Assembly: GCF_042662685.1 (NCBI RefSeq)
Contig: NZ_JBHSYO010000007.1
Coordinates: forward strand, 62,001 to 126,000
Length of the DNA stretch: 64,000 nucleotides
Direction: 5' to 3'
Source: Pseudobowmanella zhangzhouensis
Lineage (GTDB): Bacteria > Pseudomonadota > Gammaproteobacteria > Enterobacterales > Alteromonadaceae
Part shown: one piece after another, positions 52,645 to 61,522 of the stretch
How positions within the stretch are numbered: position 1 is the first letter of the stretch
How the letters are laid out: each line of letters opens with the position of its first letter
Made by a program: the position numbers and the translations under genes
Notes under the pieces: generated by a model
The model's database searches: none
Told to the model about the DNA's origin: nothing
What the model saw: only the letters and a program-made list of their open reading frames with translations

Positions 52645-54401
52645 TCCGGTGACAAATAATTTAATGGCTGATATTCAAGTGCAGGTGCAATCTCACTGGT
52701 AAAGTAAATCATCTGCTGGCGTTGCCCTTTGGAGATCGCCTTTTGGAATTCCTCGGCTTTTTGTGCAAGTTCGTCAGGTAAGTTCTGAGGTTGGTCTGTT
52801 ACCACTTTAAACAGCGTCAGCATCGTGCCAGTTAACTCTTGCAGCACGGTATTGTCGGTTTGCCGTGCTAACTCATATGCCTTTGAAATTCTAAGCTCAT
52901 TTTGTGAGTTAACGGAGCGGGCAAGTAAGGTCTTGACTGGGATGGACTCCACCTGTGAGGGCGCATTTTCTACAAACACATTGTAAGCGACGGCATACCA
53001 AAGGGTTTCTGCCTCAATCGCGTTAATCTCCGGATGCCCTTTAAAGTGTTGCACCATTGTCTGCAGGGAAGCTAATGCCTCTGATTGGTTGCCTGCGGCA
53101 ATTAACAGAAAATTATTCAGCGCTTCTGTGGGAAGAAAGTTTGCACCTGCAGACGATCTGAGAGCATTCAATTCATTTTGCAGGGTGTCGTTTGTTCTGA
53201 ACATGCCACTTTGCATCATTACCGCGGCACCCATTGGGTTCGCAGCAATTTGTCGACTCATCTCGCGGCGGATATTCGCGTTCATCAGGGTTAGTTGCTG
53301 GCGAATATCATGGAAACTGGTGTGATTAAATTCACTTCTTTGCTGCTGTGGTGTGCCTGCCAGCAGGCTGGCGCCCACTTGAATCGCATTTTGTAAATTC
53401 GGCAGCGCGTCATCAGCATTGCCACTTTGCAGGCTTTTCTTGGCTTGTTGCAGATACATATAAACCGGTTGATATGGCAACATGCCAGCCGCATTCAACT
53501 TGAACAAAAACGGCGCGACGTTGGCATTGCCCAGATTATTGGTATTTTGTGCTGATGCCATGCCATCGAGATTTAACGTGGACAGTGAAACCTGTTCCCC
53601 CGCCATCCAGCGCCTTTTGAAATCTTGCCGCTGTGATGCGTTCAAAGATAAATACTGATCCTGAAACTCACCAAACGGTGTCTTGGTGACGGACGTGGTC
53701 ATTTTTTTAAACATGCCCGACTGACCAATACAATCTGCAGAGACTGCATTAGGATGCTGAAATGATTGCTGGCCTCTTTCTAAAAGCGCGGACCTGAACT
53801 CAGCGGTAATTTGATTGGTTTGGCGACGCATGTTTTCGTCCATCGCTGATTTATCCGCGTCGCTCATTTGCATATAAGCCTTGCCATCAAGCTTTTGATT
53901 CATTTCCAGCAGCTTTTGCATCATGGCTTGCTGCTGCGCTTTAATGGCATCGTCGGCGGAGCCAGGCGACGCCTGTCGTTCTGCTACTTGAGTCAATGCC
54001 ATTTGCTTCTTAAAGCATTCTTCTAATTGGACTTTGTCGTTCGGATCGATTAAATCCTGAACTGTTTTTTGACGGGTTGCTAATGCGTCGGGATTGAAAT
54101 GTGTCTCCCATAAAACAGGAAGATTCGCCAGATGCACAGCCTGAATATTCTCAATCGCTTCTTCCAACTGCTCTGAGCCAGCGACATATTCAGCATTATC
54201 AAGGGCATACATGGCGAGTGCTGTGCGGCATAAGGACTCAGTAAGATGGTCGGATTCCGCTGCACAGGTACTTGGTTTTAGAGTGGAGAAGACGGATGTA
54301 TCAAGCTGTTGAAGGTATTTCACAACTGATGTTTGAGTATCTGCACCGGCAGAATGACTAACAAACGTTGCAACCACAGCGATTCGAAGGGCTGTTTTCA
54401 T
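52641..54401 (-). CDS. Exported helical protein of unknown function, partner of CHAT protease
   Basis: The 586-residue product has a signal peptide (MKTALRIAVVATFVSHSAGA). The rest is predicted mostly helical and rich in Gln, Met, Ala and Asn, with several TPR-like amphipathic segments (AEYVAGSEQLEEAIENI, ALASLQTMVQHFKGHPEINAIEAETLWYAVAYN). No family is recognised. It overlaps the CHAT gene by 4 nt on the same strand, so the two are probably co-translated and may interact, for instance as a CHAT substrate or regulator. That link is inference only. Scattered Cys residues could form disulfides in the periplasm. Confidence 0.72.
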   Translation of the reverse strand: MKTALRIAVVATFVSHSAGADTQTSVVKYLQQLDTSVFSTLKPSTCAAESDHLTESLCRTALAMYALDNAEYVAGSEQLEEAIENIQAVHLANLPVLWETHFNPDALATRQKTVQDLIDPNDKVQLEECFKKQMALTQVAERQASPGSADDAIKAQQQAMMQKLLEMNQKLDGKAYMQMSDADKSAMDENMRRQTNQITAEFRSALLERGQQSFQHPNAVSADCIGQSGMFKKMTTSVTKTPFGEFQDQYLSLNASQRQDFKRRWMAGEQVSLSTLNLDGMASAQNTNNLGNANVAPFLFKLNAAGMLPYQPVYMYLQQAKKSLQSGNADDALPNLQNAIQVGASLLAGTPQQQRSEFNHTSFHDIRQQLTLMNANIRREMSRQIAANPMGAAVMMQSGMFRTNDTLQNELNALRSSAGANFLPTEALNNFLLIAAGNQSEALASLQTMVQHFKGHPEINAIEAETLWYAVAYNVFVENAPSQVESIPVKTLLARSVNSQNELRISKAYELARQTDNTVLQELTGTMLTLFKVVTDQPQNLPDELAQKAEEFQKAISKGQRQQMIYFTSEIAPALEYQPLNYLSPE

Positions 54402-54604
54402 GGCGTCCGTTCCAGTTCAAAGTGTTGTTCAAAATATAAACAGATGGTTTGCAAGATACAAATTTTAGGGATGAGTATTGATTTGCTCATGATGTGTAGT
54501 GATATAGGTTAAGTTGCCAGGCTGAGTAGTGGTTAACCGTACTATTTAGTTATTGGTGGTTGTCGTGAAAACCAGGATGTCTATGGGAAGACGATCCCGG
54601 TTGA

Positions 54605-57600
54605 TTACTCCTCAGTCCGTTCCAGCAAAAGTCGCTCAATCAGCTTTTGATGCTCCTCCCCAGCAAACTCCTGAATATACCGCACAAAATCCATCGCATT
54701 AGCGGGCGGATTGGGGTAACTGTGGTGTTGCCACAGCGCGCGCAATGCGTTGAGAATAACCTCGTCACCCAGCTCCTTGCGCAGCCGCGCAAATACTACA
54801 GTGGCCTGGGAATATTGTTGAAAGCTCTTGCTTGCATCCACCATTGCCGGCAACGGGCCAAAATGATTGCGGTGGGCTTGATCAAAGCGCTGCTGCTCGT
54901 AATCGACCAACGCCTGCATGGCTTGTTGTCCGTAGCGCTGTTCAATCACTACCAGTTCAACATATTTTGCCAGTGACTCGATAAGAAACGCGCTGTCTTG
55001 TGGCTCACCATTGCCGATGTCGTGGCCAAACCATTGGTGTGCGGTTTCGTGCACCGTGCGGCGATAGCGCTGATCAAAGCCCGCCTTGGCATTGGGGTGG
55101 GCGCGAAAGCCGTGATCGTGATTAATCAATATCAGTTGCGGCAGTGCATAGCCACTTAAGCCAATCTCAGGCATGGCGATCAGGTTCAGTTGCGACGCGC
55201 GGTACGGTGCAAGGTTTTGCGCAAACCAGTCGAGTGTATCTGTCATTGCCTGCATATGCAGCGGCACGGCCGCACTGGCAGGATCGACAAATACATTCAG
55301 GTTTACACCATTGTGCTCGCTGCGGGTGACCAGCGCAGGCAGGCTAAACCAGGCCGGAATCGCGCGTATGGGCGAGCGGGTTTGGTAAGTGTAGGTATGG
55401 CGTTCACCTTGTTGCTGGTGGTCGGTTAATTTGCCCTGACTTAGCGCGACTTGGTCGCGATTGGTGCTCAGTGTGCTGGTTAGGGTGATCCAGTCATAGC
55501 TGCCTCGCGGTGCATCGGCGTTGGCAAATAGCATTGAAGGGGGCACTTTTTTATACAAAGGCAAACCATGATCAGCGCGGAGATGCTCATCCGTGAGTTC
55601 ATAGGTGGTCTGATAACCAAGGGTGGGGATGAGTGGCACCGAACGCAGGTAGCTCATTGCCGGTGTCACAAATTGTTGTCCGCTCACCGGCCAGAGTTCG
55701 GGCTGCTGGTAACTGAATGCAGCGCTGAACTGGCGGGTTTCACCAGGTTGCATTGGCACCCGCAGGCGGTAAATGGTTTGGTTTAATTCAGGGTAGCTGT
55801 GGAGTATGTCGGCATCTGGAACGGCCAACTCAGCGGCATGGTAAAACGCCGCACGGCCGATGAGGATGTCGCGGATAGGCTTACTGTGCGGATTGGTCAG
55901 GGTATAGCGCAGTGCTAGCTCAGCGTTTTGCGCCTCAGGGTAAAAGTCTATCCTGGCATCAATATGGCTGATGACCGGCTGGAGTGCATCGCGCCATTGG
56001 CCCAGTGATTTTTCGTAGTTGGCTTTAAACGCTTCGCGTTTGACCGAATTGTACAGTGGCCGCTCTTCAGTGAGTTGCAGATGCAATTGCCAGAACACGC
56101 CAACGCACAGTAATGCGGGCAGTGCCAGCCAATAAGTTTTTTGCGTTGAACGGACTACCGGCAAGCCGCTACCACGGTGGCTTAGCGCGCTGGCGAATAT
56201 TAGCGCCGTGCAGGCAAACAGCAACCAGGCGCGCATGTAAGGCCAGAACGCCTGGGCGCTGGCGGTATAACCCCAGAAATCATCGGCGGGTTGCAGTGGT
56301 GTCCAGCCCGGATTCCATAACGTGTGTGGCATGCCCAGCCAGGCCATGATAGGGGTAAATTTTAACAGCAGAATTATTGCCATACCGCCCGCCGCCAGTG
56401 CGGAGGAGCGTAGGCTATGTTGCAGCGCAATAAACAGCATGCCGATAACCAGCAGACTCAGGCCATTTGCGCCCAAGGCTACCCCATAACTTTGCAGTGA
56501 GACGCTGCTTTGCAAAAACAGTTCGGCGAAGCCAGTGCCCACCGCACTGAGCAGCAGCAATAACGCCAGCATGGTTGCCAACGTGAGTGCATCCAGCCAC
56601 ACCAACCAAATAGATCGCAGTGGCGTGGCGGCCAGCACTTCGGCAAAGTGCGCCCTCTGGGCGCGCCGACCAATCTGCCAAGCCCACCAGGCCAGCAGGA
56701 CACAACCCAACAGCGGCAACATATCAAATGCGTAACTTCTCAGCGCATCGTTACTGCTGGCGGCATGGATGGAAAACGGCTCCACATAAGCAGCGGATGA
56801 CGCCGCCGTGTTAAATACCAGTACCGACCAGCCCAGTAGCAGGACGATATTGATGCGCTGCGAAAGTAAATGCCTGACAGTCTGCCCCCACAGGGTGAGT
56901 AAATGGCTGAAACCGGGTGGTTGTGTACTGACAGCCTTGTATACCTTGCTGCTCTGCAAAACGTCGGTACTTTCACGCTCGCGGCGGCTTTTTATTGCGC
57001 GTTTAACCGCTGCAAACTGGCATAACCACACCCCGCCCACAGCCGCCGATGCAGTAAACAGCAAACGATTCATCCAGATGGCGAGGCTTGTGTCGGTACT
57101 ATGGCCGTTCAGGGCCTTAATGTGCGCCGTGATGCCGAACGGGTCGAGCCATAACATACAGGCATACAACAGCTCACTGCTGATGGTACTGCCGGCCAGG
57201 ATTGGATTGCCGGTGAGGCTGGCCAGGTACAAATAACCCATCCACAGTCCGCCAAACAGCAGGTAGCTGACGCCGGCTGAGAGGCGCAGCGACACAGCCT
57301 GGGCCAGGGTGGTGAGCAGCAATGCGGCCGGTACGCTGTAAAACAGGGTGTAAGTGAATAACGCACTGAATAACCCGCTAAGCGAGGGTTGGTTGAATAA
57401 AATCACCAGGTTGCTGAGCAAAGCCGAGGTAACCAACAAGCTGGCGAGCACCAACAGTCGGCTGAGATTACGCCGGAATAAGCTGGTAGGGGTGGCGTGA
57501 ATGATTTCGTCCATCTGCCACTGGCTATCCCGATACAGTAACACGGGCGTAAAGCCGGCGCAGATCAGCGGCAGACTCATCATTTGTTGCGCTATCAACA

Positions 57601-57742
57601 GCAGTTGGAAGTGCCCAATGGCGTCATCTTCGACGACCTGCATGCCCACGCTAAGGGTAAACGCAAACAGTGCCGGCAGCAGCAGGCCTAGCCAGATTAA
57701 GGGCTGGCGCAGGGCGAAGCGCCATTCATTAGCCAGCAACAT
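54605..57742 (-). CDS. ABC-2-type permease fused to M1-family metallopeptidase
   Basis: The 1045-residue protein begins with two blocks of membrane helices (about 1-235 and 290-560), an ABC-2-like permease duplicated in one chain. A periplasmic peptidase domain of the M1 aminopeptidase type (about 590-1045) follows, with HETAHQWFGHD (zinc motif HExxH) and the downstream Glu in FLIESLAKY. That Glu is 20 residues after the second His rather than 19 as in classical M1, a variant I recall from other ABC-M1 fusions. Its ATG overlaps the ATPase stop, so the two form an exporter. The cargo could be peptides trimmed on the outside. Confidence 0.87.
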   Translation of the reverse strand: MLLANEWRFALRQPLIWLGLLLPALFAFTLSVGMQVVEDDAIGHFQLLLIAQQMMSLPLICAGFTPVLLYRDSQWQMDEIIHATPTSLFRRNLSRLLVLASLLVTSALLSNLVILFNQPSLSGLFSALFTYTLFYSVPAALLLTTLAQAVSLRLSAGVSYLLFGGLWMGYLYLASLTGNPILAGSTISSELLYACMLWLDPFGITAHIKALNGHSTDTSLAIWMNRLLFTASAAVGGVWLCQFAAVKRAIKSRRERESTDVLQSSKVYKAVSTQPPGFSHLLTLWGQTVRHLLSQRINIVLLLGWSVLVFNTAASSAAYVEPFSIHAASSNDALRSYAFDMLPLLGCVLLAWWAWQIGRRAQRAHFAEVLAATPLRSIWLVWLDALTLATMLALLLLLSAVGTGFAELFLQSSVSLQSYGVALGANGLSLLVIGMLFIALQHSLRSSALAAGGMAIILLLKFTPIMAWLGMPHTLWNPGWTPLQPADDFWGYTASAQAFWPYMRAWLLFACTALIFASALSHRGSGLPVVRSTQKTYWLALPALLCVGVFWQLHLQLTEERPLYNSVKREAFKANYEKSLGQWRDALQPVISHIDARIDFYPEAQNAELALRYTLTNPHSKPIRDILIGRAAFYHAAELAVPDADILHSYPELNQTIYRLRVPMQPGETRQFSAAFSYQQPELWPVSGQQFVTPAMSYLRSVPLIPTLGYQTTYELTDEHLRADHGLPLYKKVPPSMLFANADAPRGSYDWITLTSTLSTNRDQVALSQGKLTDHQQQGERHTYTYQTRSPIRAIPAWFSLPALVTRSEHNGVNLNVFVDPASAAVPLHMQAMTDTLDWFAQNLAPYRASQLNLIAMPEIGLSGYALPQLILINHDHGFRAHPNAKAGFDQRYRRTVHETAHQWFGHDIGNGEPQDSAFLIESLAKYVELVVIEQRYGQQAMQALVDYEQQRFDQAHRNHFGPLPAMVDASKSFQQYSQATVVFARLRKELGDEVILNALRALWQHHSYPNPPANAMDFVRYIQEFAGEEHQKLIERLLLERTEE

Positions 57743-58601
57743 GTTGACCTCCTGCCTGATGCAGACTCAGGAAATACGCGTCCTGCAAGGTAGCGACAAC
57801 CGGTTGTGCCTGTGCACAAGGGGCATGTTCGCTAAAAACACGAAACACGCTGTGGCCATGACGAAAGGTTTTACTCAGCACAATGATGTCCTGCAGCTCA
57901 TCGGGTAGGGCGTCGAGTTGCCACACTCGCTGAGTCAGCGGGGCAATCAGGGTGCCCACATCAGCGAATTGCTGAAATTCGCCCTGATGCATAATCGCCA
58001 CGTGCTGACAGAGGCTTTCGATGTCTTCGACGATATGCGTGGATAACAGCAGCAAACGCTGCTGACTGATGCTGACTAACAGATTGTTGAGGTTTTCCCT
58101 CTCCAGTGGATCCAGCCCGGCGGTGGGCTCGTCCATGATAATGAGTTTGGGATCACCCAGCAGAGCCTGGGCAATCCCAAAACGCTGACGCATTCCGCCA
58201 GAGAAGGTGCTTACCCGTTTTTTTGCGTGTTTAGTCAGGTTAGTTAGTGCTAACAAAGATTCAATTTGTTCTCTTCTGGCGGGTTTTGTCAGGCCTTTTA
58301 GCACCGCTATATGTTCCAGTAACGCGCGGCAACTCATATTCGGATAAACCCCAAAATGTTGGGGCAGATAGCCCAATTGCTGAAGCAGGGCTTGCGGCTT
58401 AGCCAATACATCGATGTCGGCAAACTGTATGTTGCCGCTGTCCGGCTGCTGAAGGCCGGCGATTGTGCGCATCAGGGTTGATTTACCCGCGCCATTTGGA
58501 CCAAGCAGCCCCACCATGCCGGAGGGAAAGGTGACGCTGATATTTTTCAGTGCCTGAGTGCCGTCCGCATAGCGTTTATTCAGGTGTTTGAGTGTTAGCA
58601 T
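57729..58601 (-). CDS. ABC transporter ATPase
   Basis: The 290-residue ATPase has Walker A GPNGAGKST (residues 34-42), Q-loop LPQHFGVYP, signature FSGGMRQR, Walker B LIIMDEP and switch LLSTHIVED. It resembles ATPases of ABC-2 exporters. The ATG at 58601 fits the family start (MLTLKHLNKRY) rather than the longer frame from 58631. It is upstream of, and overlaps by 14 nt, the fused permease-peptidase gene. A sensor kinase diverges 203 nt away and may regulate it. Confidence 0.94.
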   Translation of the reverse strand: MLTLKHLNKRYADGTQALKNISVTFPSGMVGLLGPNGAGKSTLMRTIAGLQQPDSGNIQFADIDVLAKPQALLQQLGYLPQHFGVYPNMSCRALLEHIAVLKGLTKPARREQIESLLALTNLTKHAKKRVSTFSGGMRQRFGIAQALLGDPKLIIMDEPTAGLDPLERENLNNLLVSISQQRLLLLSTHIVEDIESLCQHVAIMHQGEFQQFADVGTLIAPLTQRVWQLDALPDELQDIIVLSKTFRHGHSVFRVFSEHAPCAQAQPVVATLQDAYFLSLHQAGGQHVAG

Positions 58602-58726
58602 AGAAGTGTCTCGCCATTGAATTGCCACCAATGTAAGGTCGGCAGGCTAGCGGTGCGACGATGAAGTGACCAAGGTGGCGATTGCGATGTTCAGCGTTAA
58701 AATTTTACTTTCGTCATGTAAATCAA

Positions 58727-58735
58727 TACGTTGGT
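58727..58735 (+). promoter_or_regulatory. Possible LytTR binding half-site
   Basis: TACGTTGGT fits the LytTR consensus [TA][AC][CA]GTTN[AG][TG] at all nine positions. A weaker GTT-containing partner lies about 35 nt before it (around 58692). It is in the gap between the ABC operon and the kinase-LytTR operon. A nine-base match occurs often by chance. Confidence 0.3.
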
Positions 58736-58804
58736 CATCTATTAATAAAGCGTGTTGGTGGCTTGGCACACAATAGGCAGACATATCATTATCTGGAGTG
58801 GCGA

Positions 58805-60292
58805 ATGCCCCCAACATTAACCAGAGTATTGGGATTGATGCCGCTGCTGGCGGTGGTGGTGCTGTATGCCCACACGCAATTTTTACTACAGCCGGAGCGC
58901 GCGCTCGGGCAATATTTTTCAATGCAATTACAGCTGTTGCTGCAATGTGCGCCGTTTTTTATTGCCCATTGGCTGGCTACCCGGCATCAGGCCCCAAAAG
59001 CCTTGTGGATATGGGCAGCAGGCTTTGTTGTCTACCCAGCGCTGGTCGAGATTACCTTAGGATTATTTGCCGATAGTGCGGCGGATGAAGGCTGGCGTAT
59101 CAGCGCTTTATGGCAAATGTGTGCACTGGCCAGCGTATTGTGCTGGTGGCTGGGGCGTTCGGGTAATGGGCGGCAGAGTCGTTTATCCGGCTGGATGAAT
59201 ACGCTGTTTTCGCTGGACAGCATGATTGCGCTGTTGGTGATCCTATGGGCGCTGACCGTCGCCGGCGTGCTGGCCAGCCACGAGGATGCGTTGATGAACC
59301 AGCCGGTGGAGCCGGTGGTGGATTTTGCTGTGATTGGTCAGGATATCCCGCTGTTTCTGCACTATTGCTGGCAGATGCTGGTGTATGCGCTGGTGCTGAT
59401 TGGTTTGTATCTGTTTAACCGCTATGTGCTGGTGCGCAAGGTATTGAGCCAATATGGTGCGCTGGTGTTTATCAGCAGCGTGTTGGTGGCGACTATGCTG
59501 CTCACTCCAATATTGGCTGCGCTGTTAATTGCCTTGCCACTTAATGACCTGCCCGACTATGTGGCGAACCTGACCCCGGGCGGCGGTCAGAACTTGTTTA
59601 GTAAATACAACTTTCACGCTTTGGCCGCGGTGTTTGCGATTACCACTCCGGTGATTCTGGCCTATGAGCGCAAGCAGCAGGATGCACGCTGGCATGAAGC
59701 GCAGCAGCAAAAGACCCAGACCGAACTGAAACTGTTGCAGCAACAGATTAATCCGCACTTTTTGTTTAATACCCTGAACAACCTATATGCTCTGACGCTA
59801 AAACGTGCGGATGAAGCGCCCGAGGGCATATTACGCTTGTCGGATATGCTGCGTTACACCGTATACGAGGGGCAAAAAAATCGGGTGTCGCTGGCGCAGG
59901 AAATTCACTATTTGCAGGATTTTATCGCGTTGCAGACCCTGCGCTTTGGTGTGCGCGGGCATTTTGAGTGTCAGTGGCCAGATCAAGCAGGCAGCGTTCA
60001 GATCGCGCCTTTACTTTTGATTGTGCTGGTGGAAAACGCGATTAAGCATGGGGCAGAGTTGGCCAGTGGTGAGTTTAGCGTAAAGCTGACCTGTGAACTT
60101 GAGGGCAATCAACTGCGTTTACGCTGCGTTAATCCACGCCAGCCTGATGCCAGTAAAGTGGCAGGCGGCATGGGGCTGAGTAATCTGGCAAGGCGGTTAG
60201 CCTTACAGTATCCCAATCGGCACCAGTTGACCCATCAGCACAGCGAACAGCAATGGTGCAGCGAGCTAACAGTGGAGCTGGAAGCATGCTGA
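58805..60292 (+). CDS. LytS/YehU-type sensor histidine kinase
   Basis: The 495-residue kinase has about seven N-terminal membrane helices (to about 300) and a His_kinase (PF06580-like) core: the phosphorylatable His in QQQINPHFLFNTLNNL and a HATPase part with LLLIVLVENAIKHG and GGMGLSNLARRL. The start at 58805 has TGGAG 7 nt upstream and gives MPPTLTRVLG, while the longer frame to 58682 has no ribosome site. It overlaps the response regulator gene by 7 nt and diverges from the ABC exporter. The signal sensed is unknown. Confidence 0.92.
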   Translation: MPPTLTRVLGLMPLLAVVVLYAHTQFLLQPERALGQYFSMQLQLLLQCAPFFIAHWLATRHQAPKALWIWAAGFVVYPALVEITLGLFADSAADEGWRISALWQMCALASVLCWWLGRSGNGRQSRLSGWMNTLFSLDSMIALLVILWALTVAGVLASHEDALMNQPVEPVVDFAVIGQDIPLFLHYCWQMLVYALVLIGLYLFNRYVLVRKVLSQYGALVFISSVLVATMLLTPILAALLIALPLNDLPDYVANLTPGGGQNLFSKYNFHALAAVFAITTPVILAYERKQQDARWHEAQQQKTQTELKLLQQQINPHFLFNTLNNLYALTLKRADEAPEGILRLSDMLRYTVYEGQKNRVSLAQEIHYLQDFIALQTLRFGVRGHFECQWPDQAGSVQIAPLLLIVLVENAIKHGAELASGEFSVKLTCELEGNQLRLRCVNPRQPDASKVAGGMGLSNLARRLALQYPNRHQLTHQHSEQQWCSELTVELEAC

Positions 60293-60960
60293 ATGTGTTG
60301 ATCGTGGACGATGAGCCGCTAGCCCATGATGTGCTCAAACATCATTTGCAGGGCCATGCTGATGTGCGGGTAAAAGCCCAGTGCTATAACGCCACGGAGG
60401 CGCTAAGTTGGCTGGCTGGCCAGCGCGCGGATTTGATATTTCTGGATATCAATATGCCGGCGCTAAGCGGCATGGATATGCTGCGGGTGCTGGCGAATAA
60501 GCCGCAGGTGGTGATCGTCAGTGCCTATCAGGAATACGCGCTTGAGGGCTTTGAACTGGATGTCACCGATTACCTGCTCAAGCCTGTCAGTGCAGCGCGT
60601 CTCGCGCAGGCACTGGATAAAGTCCGCGCGCGCATGGCGCCACAGGCAGAGCCGGTTGTGAGCCATATTTTGGTTAAAGTCGATCGCCATCAACAGCGTC
60701 TTGCTCTGGCGGATATGGTTTATCTGGAAGCATACGGCAATTACGTCAAAGTGTGGCAGCAGGATGGAATGCTGTTGGTCAACAGCAGTCTAAAAGCCCT
60801 GCTCGAGCAACTGCCCGATGAACAATTCGTGCAGATTCATAAATCCTTTGCAGTAAACCGCCAGCACGTTACTGCTGTAGCATCGGATAATGTCACGCTG
60901 AGCACTGACGTAATCGTGAAAATAGGTAAGTCATACCGAGGCGCACGAATCCTGGGCTAA
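60286..60960 (+). CDS. LytTR-family response regulator
   Basis: The 224-residue protein has a receiver domain with acidic pocket VDDE (8-10), phosphorylatable Asp54 in LIFLDINMP and Lys in DYLLKPVSA, then a LytTR DNA-binding domain (about 125-224) with VYLEAYGNYVKVW and FVQIHKSFAVNRQHV. It is the cognate of the upstream kinase, coupled by a start-stop overlap (ATGCTGA). It most plausibly regulates the divergent ABC exporter or its own operon, though no site is proven. Confidence 0.93.
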   Translation: MLNVLIVDDEPLAHDVLKHHLQGHADVRVKAQCYNATEALSWLAGQRADLIFLDINMPALSGMDMLRVLANKPQVVIVSAYQEYALEGFELDVTDYLLKPVSAARLAQALDKVRARMAPQAEPVVSHILVKVDRHQQRLALADMVYLEAYGNYVKVWQQDGMLLVNSSLKALLEQLPDEQFVQIHKSFAVNRQHVTAVASDNVTLSTDVIVKIGKSYRGARILG

Positions 60961-61219
60961 ACAGGCCTTATTATTAAGTATTGAATTGACATGCGCTAAC
61001 CCGAGATTTTCTACATCTTTACTTAACTTAATGAAAAATAAGATTTAAATAATTTGATTAGGACGGTAGAGTAAAAAGTCCGTGCCACGGAAGGTTCGGT
61101 GAACTCGTTACGTCCACATGCAGTGAGTTATCGATTCCGTGAAATTTTTAAATCGGAAAAGGCTATTTGCAGCGAAGCAAATAATCGCCTTTCCCAATAA
61201 ACGCGTCGGAATTGTAGAT
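60961..61219. other. Non-coding gap between LytTR regulator and lipoprotein gene
   Basis: This AT-rich 259-nt gap probably carries the promoter of the lipoprotein/membrane protein pair. No strong terminator or RNA structure was recognised. A frame extends upstream of the lipoprotein start to 61139 but lacks support. Confidence 0.35.
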
Positions 61220-61522
61220 ATGGAAAATAACTCGAACAGCAAATATGCGTTTGTCCTCCTTACGCTTTGCACATTGATTTCCGGATGTATTTCAAAGCCG
61301 GAGCGCACCGAAGAAAAAGTCAATTTTATTCCCGTTGCAAAGGTGGCAGAGACAGCCGGTAATCAAACCCAGACTCGAGCATCAGGTTCACAAGTAACTC
61401 AAGATCAGTGTGCAGATATCACTGAAAAAGACGCGGAATATTATGCGTGCGTTGACCGCACAAAAGATGCAGACAAAGCCCTGAAGAAAGATGGACCAAT
61501 CATTTTGAGACGTCAGCAATGA
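61220..61522 (+). CDS. Small lipoprotein of unknown function
   Basis: The 100-residue product starts at the ATG at 61220 (MENNSNSKYAFVLLTLCTLISGC); the lipobox LISGC makes it a lipoprotein of about 78 mature residues. The mature part is charged and low in structure, with two Cys (DQCADI, YYACVD) that could bridge. No family recognised. Its stop codon overlaps the ATG of the following large membrane protein (ATGA), so the pair is co-translated. An upstream in-frame start at 61139 would bury the signal inside the protein and is disfavoured. Confidence 0.6.
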   Translation: MENNSNSKYAFVLLTLCTLISGCISKPERTEEKVNFIPVAKVAETAGNQTQTRASGSQVTQDQCADITEKDAEYYACVDRTKDADKALKKDGPIILRRQQ

